DNA of 7,986 nt from an uncultured Microcaldota archaeon (GTDB lineage: Archaea > Micrarchaeota > Micrarchaeia > Micrarchaeales > Micrarchaeaceae): the NCBI GenBank assembly GCA_903858385.1, contig CAIOIN010000068.1, forward strand, positions 1 through 7,986. Reading direction: 5' to 3'. Numbering within the stretch: position 1 is the first letter of the stretch; every line of letters starts with the position of its first letter. The notes under the pieces were generated by a model that had not been told where the DNA came from, made no database searches, and saw only the letters and a list, made by a program, of their open reading frames with translations. Shown piece by piece: positions 1 to 5,126 of the stretch. The translations under genes were made by a program, and so were the position numbers.

Positions 1-83
1 GCTTTGCAAGTAAAACTTTCAGGGAAAGTTTTATCAAAATCCAAAAAAGCGGAAGGTCGCGGGTGCGATCCCCGCCGAGTCCA
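1..83 (+). tRNA. tRNA-Ala(UGC), 3' part, intron-containing, cut by window start
   Basis: The window opens inside the anticodon arm. Bases 1-2 (GC) end the 5' anticodon stem. Bases 3-8 are T32, T33, the anticodon TGC and A37. After the intron, A48 is position 38 and 49-53 (GCGGA) is the 3' anticodon stem. Bases 54-58 (AGGTC) are the variable loop. The T arm is 59-63 GCGGG, loop 64-70 and 71-75 CCCGC, all paired. Bases 76-82 (CGAGTCC) are the 3' acceptor strand and A83 is the discriminator; CCA is not encoded. Position 70 is T, which fits the G3:U70 pair that defines alanine tRNAs, although G3 lies outside the window. The spliced loop TTTGCAA is as expected for archaeal tRNA-Ala. One oddity is that the T loop reads TGCGATC, with G at the normally conserved U55. 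The identity rests on anticodon plus U70, not on the complete gene. Confidence 0.85.
9..47 (+). other. tRNA-Ala intron (39 nt) at position 37/38 with strong hairpin
   Basis: A bulge-helix-bulge can be drawn directly. TTTG (3-6) pairs with CAAA (42-45). The 5' bulge is 7-9 (CAA) and the 3' bulge is 46-48 (AAA), next to the C2-G49 pair that closes the anticodon stem. Cutting between the second and third base of each bulge, as the archaeal splicing endonuclease normally does, removes 9-47 and restores the seven-base loop. Because A8/A9 and A46-A48 are identical bases, the boundary could shift by one without changing the product. Inside the intron, 11-20 and 24-33 form a perfect 10-bp hairpin with the three-base loop AGG. 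About eight unpaired bases (34-41) lie between it and the central helix. Confidence 0.8.
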
Positions 84-90
84 TGACTGA

Positions 91-98
91 TTTATAAG
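91..98 (+). promoter_or_regulatory. TATA box for acylphosphatase gene
   Basis: TTTATAAG is centred about 27 bases before the ATG at 122. In archaea, transcription begins about 25 bases after the TATA centre, so the transcript would start at or within a few bases of the ATG and be leaderless. The weak AGGGCG at 111-116 would then contribute little. This is inferred from spacing; no purine-rich BRE is obvious in front of it. Confidence 0.5.
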
Positions 99-121
99 CG
101 TAAAAAACAAAGGGCGAAACG

Positions 122-412
122 ATGAGGACATTATTGATCGTCCACGGCTTCGTCCAGGGCGTAGGTTACAGGAACCTGGTAAGAAAGATAGCGGTCAAGA
201 ACGGCGTCAGGGGCATGGTGAAGAACGCCGACAACGGCACGGTCGAGATAATCGCCGAAGCAGATAGCGAAAATCTGGAGGCTTTCGAGAAAGCGATAAA
301 CGTCGACATGAAGAACGGGCCTTCGGTGTTGTCGATAGAGAAGCACTGCGATGGCGACACCTTGTTCCCGGCCATCACGAAGGTTTATGAAGGATTTATA
401 ATAGAGCATTAA
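122..412 (+). CDS. acyP: acylphosphatase
   Basis: This 96-residue protein has the usual length of acylphosphatases, small cytosolic enzymes that hydrolyse the carboxyl-phosphate bond of acyl phosphates such as 1,3-bisphosphoglycerate, carbamoyl phosphate and acetyl phosphate. The first signature, HGFVQGVGYR, is at residues 8-17. It forms the phosphate-binding loop and ends in catalytic Arg17. The second signature, GMVKNADNGTVE, is at 31-42 and carries catalytic Asn35. Tyr16 sits where many family members have Phe. The ATG at 122 gives an N-terminus that starts directly at the first beta strand, as expected. The gene lies between two intron-containing tRNA genes in the same orientation and probably has its own promoter (91-98). 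The physiological substrate cannot be told from context; carbamoyl phosphate, also used by the downstream argF product, is only one option. Confidence 0.93.
   Translation: MRTLLIVHGFVQGVGYRNLVRKIAVKNGVRGMVKNADNGTVEIIAEADSENLEAFEKAINVDMKNGPSVLSIEKHCDGDTLFPAITKVYEGFIIEH
389..403 (+). promoter_or_regulatory. TATA/BRE-like promoter of tRNA(CAU), inside acyP 3' end
   Basis: TTTATAATA (395-403), preceded by purine-rich GAAGGA (389-394, BRE-like), lies within the last codons of acyP. Its centre is about 29 bases before the mature tRNA 5' end at 428, which predicts initiation just in front of the tRNA with a very short 5' leader. The call rests on motif and spacing only. Confidence 0.5.
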
Positions 413-427
413 CAAAACATGTTTGTT

Positions 428-544
428 GGCGGAGTAGCTCAGCCTGGTTAGAGCGCTAGACTCATATGCAAAAGCATTGTGAGTGCGGAGCAAACGCTGT
501 GAAGAGAAATCTAGAGGTCGCGTGTTCAAATCTCGCCCCCGCCA
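428..544 (+). tRNA. tRNA with anticodon CAU, intron-containing (probably elongator tRNA-Met)
   Basis: The cloverleaf has acceptor 428-434 (GGCGGAG) with 537-543 (CCCCGCC), D stem 437-440/451-454 (GCTC/GAGC) and anticodon stem 456-460/510-514 (CTAGA/TCTAG). The anticodon CAT is at 463-465, A466 is position 37 and A509 is position 38. The variable loop is 515-519 (AGGTC). The T arm is 520-536 with the standard loop TTCAAAT. The discriminator is A544 and CCA is not encoded. The anticodon stem lacks the three G-C pairs of initiators, so this is elongator Met or the Ile2 tRNA whose C34 is modified to read AUA; Met is preferred because archaeal elongator tRNA-Met often has an intron here. Two stem pairs are broken: A6 against C67 (433/538) and U52 against U62 (523/533). 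The gene may still be functional, but it is not a perfect fold. Confidence 0.85.
467..508 (+). other. intron of tRNA(CAU), 42 nt, position 37/38
   Basis: Removing these bases joins A466 to A509 and gives the loop CTCATAA closed by a perfect five-pair anticodon stem. The central helix is relaxed: C461-G506, T462-A505 and C463-G504 pair, but A464 faces A503. The 3' bulge is 507-509 (AAA). A small ATGC/GCAT hairpin (466-469 with 474-477, loop AAAA) overlaps the 5' splice site and may compete with the splicing fold. The length and position are typical of archaeal tRNA introns. The boundaries come from the tRNA fold, not from a canonical motif. Confidence 0.75.
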
Positions 545-551
545 ATCCTTA

Positions 552-556
552 TTTTT
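552..556 (+). terminator. T-run terminator after tRNA(CAU)
   Basis: TTTTT begins seven bases after the discriminator A544. Oligo-T in the non-template strand terminates archaeal RNA polymerase without needing a hairpin. The rest of 545-644 holds this run and the presumed promoter of the next gene; I see nothing else there. Confidence 0.5.
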
Positions 557-601
557 AAGCGCATGCGGACTGAATCTAACACAATTGACGAAGCCTACAG
601 G

Positions 602-610
602 AAAGTATAA
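602..610 (+). promoter_or_regulatory. TATA-like box for the unrecognised gene at 645
   Basis: AAAGTATAA is centred about 38 bases before the ATG at 645, predicting a start near 631-634 and a leader of roughly ten bases. No Shine-Dalgarno sequence is visible before the ATG (it reads GTGCGATATC), so translation would be close to leaderless. This is weak evidence based on motif and spacing. Confidence 0.35.
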
Positions 611-644
611 CTATTAGGACAAACTCGACAATTAGTGCGATATC

Positions 645-1433
645 ATGACATTAACCGCATTAGCAGCAGAAAAGAAACAAGACCAGGCGCTCAACAAGGC
701 ACTGGAAAGCATGTACCTTCAAGCATCAGAACTGAACCGTCGCGGCGCCACAAACACCAGAGAGGCGTACAGCAACCTCAAAGGAACGAAACAGGACAAC
801 GTGTTCTTTATCGTTTCGAGAGCCGCCATCGGGATAGGCGACGTATTAAACCACTGCAACAATAATGATAGACTCTATGGACGCAAGCAACCCTGGGCTG
901 ATGCATTCAATAGCCGAGAGCGCGTAGACGCCTTCAGAGAAGGCGCAACCAAAACTGTGCAGGCACTTCGCAATGAACTCTATACGTGGGGTGAAAACGG
1001 GCTGCACATACCCAAAAGCGACAACTTGCTGTCAGACATGGGCGACGGAAGCGGGATGCTGCGCAAGGCGGAAGACACACTGATCAATACCGCAAACAAA
1101 CTCTATTTCGACATAATCGAACCAGCCGCGAAATCCGAGAGGATACCGTGGATAATGGATCTCATGGCCCAGCCAATCCAGGGCGTAATGTACGGTATAG
1201 CAGACGTGATTGAAAAGGAAGCCATCGTTGTCTCCCTGTTGGGTTATAATGACAAAACGCTGAAATCAGCAGCAAGGCGAATGCACGGCAAAGCGATATT
1301 TGCGGCAGAGTGCGCGCTGGTGAACGTCGACAGAAAGGCGCAGCAGGCCGCCATGGAGCTCTCATATCCGTCCCCGTTCATAAAGAGCACTGAAATACGG
1401 AAAATCTTGAGGAATGAGCAGCTCATAGATTGA
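645..1433 (+). CDS. unrecognised 262-aa protein
   Basis: I do not recognise this protein. It is a full-length open frame. The ATG at 645 is the first possible start, since an in-frame TAG lies at 633-635. The product has no signal peptide and no clear membrane segment. It appears soluble and largely alpha-helical, with moderately hydrophobic stretches at about residues 53-67 and 166-200. There is no cysteine cluster, Walker motif or obvious catalytic motif. Codon use is unlike the neighbours: by my count 3 of 17 arginines use AGG and 5 use AGA, whereas metG uses AGG for 12 of 21 and metA for 7 of 11. TCA, GAA and GCA also look frequent. It lies between a tRNA gene and the 3' end of the convergent MCM gene, as a single gene with its own weak promoter. 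This would fit a lineage-specific or acquired gene, but no integrase or duplicated tRNA end is visible. The frame is probably coding; the function is unknown. Confidence 0.7.
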   Translation: MTLTALAAEKKQDQALNKALESMYLQASELNRRGATNTREAYSNLKGTKQDNVFFIVSRAAIGIGDVLNHCNNNDRLYGRKQPWADAFNSRERVDAFREGATKTVQALRNELYTWGENGLHIPKSDNLLSDMGDGSGMLRKAEDTLINTANKLYFDIIEPAAKSERIPWIMDLMAQPIQGVMYGIADVIEKEAIVVSLLGYNDKTLKSAARRMHGKAIFAAECALVNVDRKAQQAAMELSYPSPFIKSTEIRKILRNEQLID

Positions 1434-1478
1434 TGCTATCAAGAGCGGCCAGATCCGGATCCCGATCAACAAGCTTCG

Positions 1479-3542
1479 TCACTCGGACTCATGCTTGACT
1501 ATCTTGATTATGCCCGGCCGCGGCCTGAAGATGTCGCCGCTGCGCTCTAGCTCTCCGAGATACTTGCTGACCGTCGCGTCGTCCACTCCTTCCTTTATCG
1601 CTTCCTCTACCAGCCTCTGTATCTTCACGACATTCTCGGTCTCTTCGAGCTTCCTTATTATCGACATTATTATGTTCATGCGGTCGACTTTCTCTCTCGG
1701 CATGCCCGTCAGTATCGTGTCTATATCACGCCTGCCGCCCCTGTCTACTGCTAGGGTCTTGAGCACGTACTCGCTAAGCGCTATCGCCCTCTCCGCGTCG
1801 GACAGCTCCACCAGCGTAGACAGCCTCGTCTTCGCGCTGGCTTCAGACATCCTTATCAAGCCCTCTATCTGCCTCGGGGTGATCGTGACCGTGCCTCCTC
1901 TTGCTCCCAATTTTCTGAGTTCAACGTAATATTCCTGTATCCTCTTCGATGCGTCCTCGCCCAATCGCGGGTTGACCCTGGTCTTCGCGTAGGCTATGTA
2001 CTTCCTGAGCTGATCGCTCGGTATCGGCGGCTTGTCCACCTGCTCGTAGTTTGTCATCTCAGCCAACTGTGCCCCGGCAGCCGAATGCTGCGTCATTATG
2101 TGCTTGGCTATGCTCTTGTCCAATGCCTCGTCCATAATGTCCTTTATCGGGAATATCAGATCGAATCTCGAAAGCAGCGTCGGCGGTATGTCGAACTGCT
2201 CCGAAGGATAGACATTGGGGTCGAACCTGCCGTACTTCGGGTTCGCCGCAGCAAGAACTGCTGCTCTTGCGTTGAAGGTAGCTATTATGCCGGCCTTCGC
2301 CACGCTTATCGTCTGCGATTCCATGGCCTCGTGAAGCGCGGCTATGTCCTCCTTTTCTATCTTGTCGAATTCGTCTATTGCGACGACCCCGCCGCTGCCG
2401 AGCACCAGCGCGCCGGCCTTTAGCGTCCAGCCTCCCTCGGCAAACTCGTCGCGCTCTGCGACTGCGGTAAGTCCGCCTCCGGTTACTGATTTTCCGCTCA
2501 CGTATATACCCTTCGGCACCAGCTTCGTCACAGCCTGCAATATCCTTGTCTTAGCGCTGCCGGGGTCCCCTATGAGCAGTATGTGCGTGTCGCTCCTTAT
2601 CGCCCCTCCGTCAACCAGCTTCTTGCCCGGAGTGCCGCCGAACAGCTGAAGCGTTATGGCCTGCTTTATCTCGTCGTAGCCGAATATGGACGGCACCATT
2701 GACTTCGTGATCTTCTCGAATATCTGCGGGTCCTTCGACAGTTCTATTATCTCCCTCTCTTCCTCTTCGGTTATCGGTATGTCAGTGAATTCCTTCTGCT
2801 TCGGCACTATGGAAACGGTATCGAGGAACATCGTGTAAAGGTTGTTGTCTGTCTTGCCGTGCGAGTTCCTTCTCGGCCTTATACGAAGTATGCCGCTGAT
2901 CTCTATTCTGTCTCCGGGTATTATCGTGTTGACCAGGTCGTCCTCTATCCAAACTTCAAGCTGCCATGTCGGAGTGCTGCCCTTCAATTTCTCCAGAGGG
3001 TCCTGCACCGCTATCTTCTGCAGGTTCGTGAACTGCGATTCCTTCTCGTCCTGCTTCAGCGAACGTCTCTTGCACTGCGGGCATATCTCCGGAACTTCCT
3101 CCTTGTCCGCCCTCATCTTGAAGACCGCGCCGCAGAAGGTGCATTTGTAGGAGCCGATCTTCACCTTCGGGTTTATCTCGGACCTTTTGACTATCAGCGC
3201 ATCGAGGCTTATGAGCTTGCTTATGAAGGCTGAGCCGACGTCCTGCACCATCGGCTGGTTGACCGTCTGGCCGAAGAACCTCACATGCGGCTCCTTGTCC
3301 TTGAACTCGACATCGCTCATCTTTCCTTTAAGCGATTCGTTCGCCGCTTCGAGTATGTCATCCGGCTTTTCCACCAGCTCGCTTGCCAGCTCGGGGTCGA
3401 ACATGCTGAGCAGCTTTATGTCCACCATGAGGCTTCGCTTGTCCGGGAACGACACTATCAGCTCGGCTATGGCGTCCGTGTAGTGCAGATCGAAGAAAGT
3501 GTCGAATTTCGACTTTATGGCTTCGACCAAAGCATCAGGCAT
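1479..3542 (-). CDS. mcm: replicative DNA helicase MCM
   Basis: This is the archaeal minichromosome maintenance helicase, an ATP-driven ring hexamer that unwinds DNA 3' to 5' at replication forks. It has 687 residues from ATG 3542, the usual family length; a TTG codon directly before could add one residue and is not preferred. An N-terminal helical domain (about 1-100) is followed by a C4 zinc ribbon (Cys134, Cys137, Cys154, Cys157) and an OB-fold with a basic hairpin near 222-240. The AAA+ domain has Walker A GDPGSAKT (325-332, Lys331), Walker B VVAIDEFDK with Asp390 and Glu391, sensor-1 Asn434 in AANPKYGRF and the arginine finger Arg459 in LLSRFD. A C-terminal winged-helix region begins near 610. 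All key residues are present and there is no intein. The gene is alone on the minus strand, divergent from metG and convergent with the unrecognised gene at 645. The 45-bp gap between their stops has a GATCCGGATC palindrome but no T-run. Confidence 0.97.
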   Translation of the reverse strand: MPDALVEAIKSKFDTFFDLHYTDAIAELIVSFPDKRSLMVDIKLLSMFDPELASELVEKPDDILEAANESLKGKMSDVEFKDKEPHVRFFGQTVNQPMVQDVGSAFISKLISLDALIVKRSEINPKVKIGSYKCTFCGAVFKMRADKEEVPEICPQCKRRSLKQDEKESQFTNLQKIAVQDPLEKLKGSTPTWQLEVWIEDDLVNTIIPGDRIEISGILRIRPRRNSHGKTDNNLYTMFLDTVSIVPKQKEFTDIPITEEEEREIIELSKDPQIFEKITKSMVPSIFGYDEIKQAITLQLFGGTPGKKLVDGGAIRSDTHILLIGDPGSAKTRILQAVTKLVPKGIYVSGKSVTGGGLTAVAERDEFAEGGWTLKAGALVLGSGGVVAIDEFDKIEKEDIAALHEAMESQTISVAKAGIIATFNARAAVLAAANPKYGRFDPNVYPSEQFDIPPTLLSRFDLIFPIKDIMDEALDKSIAKHIMTQHSAAGAQLAEMTNYEQVDKPPIPSDQLRKYIAYAKTRVNPRLGEDASKRIQEYYVELRKLGARGGTVTITPRQIEGLIRMSEASAKTRLSTLVELSDAERAIALSEYVLKTLAVDRGGRRDIDTILTGMPREKVDRMNIIMSIIRKLEETENVVKIQRLVEEAIKEGVDDATVSKYLGELERSGDIFRPRPGIIKIVKHESE

Positions 3543-3572
3543 CAATACCCCCAGAGCGTATATGGGTCAACG

Positions 3573-3585
3573 AAATTATTATTAA
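3573..3585. promoter_or_regulatory. shared AT-rich promoter region between mcm and metG
   Basis: The 96-bp gap between the divergent starts contains one clear AT block, AAATTATTATTAA. For mcm it lies about 37 bases before the ATG, predicting a leader of about ten bases. For metG it lies about 60 bases before the ATG, predicting a leader of about 30 bases, with GATGTG at 3628-3633 as a poor Shine-Dalgarno. A second AT stretch, GTATATG (3558-3564), is nearer mcm. Which strand uses which box cannot be decided from the sequence. Confidence 0.4.
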
Positions 3586-3638
3586 CCACCCTTGCAGAAT
3601 GAATAAGGGAACTGTACTGGAAAGCCCGATGTGCTGAG

Positions 3639-5108
3639 ATGGACAAGCAAGAGAAATTCTACGTAACCACGCCAATATACTATGTCACGGACGCGCCGCA
3701 CATAGGCAACACCTACCCTACGGTTGCCGCTGACATAATCGCCCGGTGGCACAGGCTGCGCGGCGAGAAGGTCTTCTTCCTTACGGGAACCGACGAGCAC
3801 GGCGAGAAGGTGCAGAAGGCCGCAGATGCGGCCAAGGAAGAGCCAAAGGTGTTTGTGGATAAGATATCGCTGCGCTACAAAGAGGCATGGAAGACACTCG
3901 GCATCTCCTACGACAAGTTCATAAGGACTACCGATCCCGAGCATCTCGATGCCGTTGCAAGGTTCATAAGCAAGCTGGTAGAGAACGGCGACGTGTACAA
4001 AGGTCAGTATGAGGGCTGGTACTGCGTGCCTGACGAGTCATTTTTCACGGAGCTTCAATTGAAGGACGGCAAATGCCCGGACTGCGGGCGCGAGGTAAAA
4101 AGAGTGAAGGAAGACTCCTACTTCTTCAAGCTCAGCAAGTACCAGGACCGGCTTCTGGAACTCTACGACAAGAACGAGGACTTCCTGTCCCCGAAACTGA
4201 GGAGGCAAGAAGTAATCAACAGGGTCAAGGGCGGCCTCAAGGATGTCAGTATGACAAGAACCACGGTCAAATGGGCAGTCCCTTTCCCGGGCGACAAAGA
4301 CCACTTTGTCTACGTCTGGGTCGATGCCCTGATAAATTACATAAGCGCTCTCGGATGGCCTGACGGAACCTTCAAAGTGTTCTGGCCCGCCGATGTCCAC
4401 ATCGTCGGCAAGGAGATAAACTGGTTCCACTCGGTCATATGGCCGGCGATGCTGATGTCTGCCGGCATAGAACTGCCCGCAATGATCTTCGCGCATGGCT
4501 GGTGGACTTCGGAAGGAAAGAAGATGAGCAAATCGCTGGGCAACTTTGTCGATCCGGTAAGCCTGTCCAGCAAGTACTCAGTAGATGCAATAAGGTACTT
4601 CCTCATGCGGGAGATGCCCTTCGGCGAGGACGGGGATTTCTCCGAGGAATCGCTGAAGGCAAGGATAAACGGGGAGCTGGTTGCGGATCTGGGCAATCTC
4701 GTCTATCGGGTCCTTACCCTAGCGGAAAAGTTTGATGGAAAGTTCGACGGCAGTGCGGACCTGGAGAAGCATCTTGACGTCGTGGGCATTGACGAGTCGA
4801 TGGACAGGCTTGATTATTACGGCGCGCTCGAAAAGATATGGGCTTTCATCAGGTCATCGAACAAGTACATAAACGACAACAAGGTCTGGAGTCTCAAAGG
4901 GGCAGAGATGTCAAACGCGCTCTACAACCTTCTCGAGGCGTGCAGGATATGCTCCATACTTCTTTACCCGTTCATGCCAGATACCGCGCAGAGCATCGCA
5001 CAGCAGCTCGGAGTTGAAATGGGAACACTGAAAGACTGCAAGTTTGGGGCGTTCACCGGAAAGCCAAAGAGGGGGAAGATGCTTTTCGAGAAGGTCCTGA
5101 CAAAATAA
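3639..5108 (+). CDS. metG: methionyl-tRNA synthetase, bacterial-type catalytic chain
   Basis: This class I synthetase charges tRNA-Met with methionine using ATP. It has 489 residues. The N-terminal Rossmann fold holds TPIYYVTDAPHIGN with the HIGH motif at 21-24 (HIGN) and TGTDEHGEKV at 49-58. The connective domain includes GWYC and CPDC (Cys129, Cys146, Cys149). KMSKS is at 295-299, followed by LGNFVDP. The helical anticodon-binding domain includes NKYINDNKVW at 408-417. The opening motif and short connective domain are those of bacterial Thermus/Bacillus-type enzymes. Archaeal MetRS normally has an ALPYANG...HLGH start and a larger two-knuckle connective domain. The usual second cysteine of the first pair is Asp132, so a complete C4 zinc site is lacking. 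The chain ends after the anticodon-binding domain, without the C-terminal tRNA-binding OB fold of many bacterial homologues; the gene at 6049 could supply it. ATG 3639 fits the expected N-terminus. metA follows 15 bases later in the same frame. Confidence 0.97.
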   Translation: MDKQEKFYVTTPIYYVTDAPHIGNTYPTVAADIIARWHRLRGEKVFFLTGTDEHGEKVQKAADAAKEEPKVFVDKISLRYKEAWKTLGISYDKFIRTTDPEHLDAVARFISKLVENGDVYKGQYEGWYCVPDESFFTELQLKDGKCPDCGREVKRVKEDSYFFKLSKYQDRLLELYDKNEDFLSPKLRRQEVINRVKGGLKDVSMTRTTVKWAVPFPGDKDHFVYVWVDALINYISALGWPDGTFKVFWPADVHIVGKEINWFHSVIWPAMLMSAGIELPAMIFAHGWWTSEGKKMSKSLGNFVDPVSLSSKYSVDAIRYFLMREMPFGEDGDFSEESLKARINGELVADLGNLVYRVLTLAEKFDGKFDGSADLEKHLDVVGIDESMDRLDYYGALEKIWAFIRSSNKYINDNKVWSLKGAEMSNALYNLLEACRICSILLYPFMPDTAQSIAQQLGVEMGTLKDCKFGAFTGKPKRGKMLFEKVLTK

Positions 5109-5113
5109 ACAGA

Positions 5114-5126
5114 GGGTGGAAATCTG
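5114..5126 (+). promoter_or_regulatory. ribosome binding site and CTG start of metA
   Basis: GGGTGG at 5114-5119, complementary in part to the archaeal 16S 3' end (anti-SD CACCTCC), is followed four bases later by CTG at 5124-5126. In this frame no ATG, GTG or TTG exists between the metG stop (5106-5108) and a TTG at 5148. The peptide read from CTG, (M)PINIPDRLPAAK, matches the start of the E. coli MetA protein, MPIRVPDELPA. CTG is therefore the best-supported start despite being a rare initiator. Starting at TTG 5148 would drop eight conserved residues. Confidence 0.6.

Noticed and set aside
428..544. Initiator tRNA-Met
   Set aside because: The anticodon stem is CTAGA/TCTAG and lacks the three consecutive G-C pairs required of initiators.
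635..865. Second plus-strand frame beginning with GTG, overlapping the gene at 645
   Set aside because: It is Arg/Gln/His-rich and unlike a folded protein; the 262-aa frame is longer, starts with ATG and has a consistent promoter.
1452..1461. GATCCGGATC palindrome between the convergent genes as a terminator or operator
   Set aside because: It has no loop or T-run and lies at gene ends, where an operator would have no promoter to act on.
545..1480. Integrated element bounded by a copy of the tRNA(CAU) 3' end
   Set aside because: No repeat of the tRNA 3' sequence (T arm and acceptor) was seen downstream and no integrase gene is present in the window.
1495..3602. Several plus-strand frames of 98-144 aa across the mcm gene
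   Set aside because: All lie antisense to intact MCM coding sequence, rich in Ser, Leu and Arg as expected from reversed codons, with no family match.
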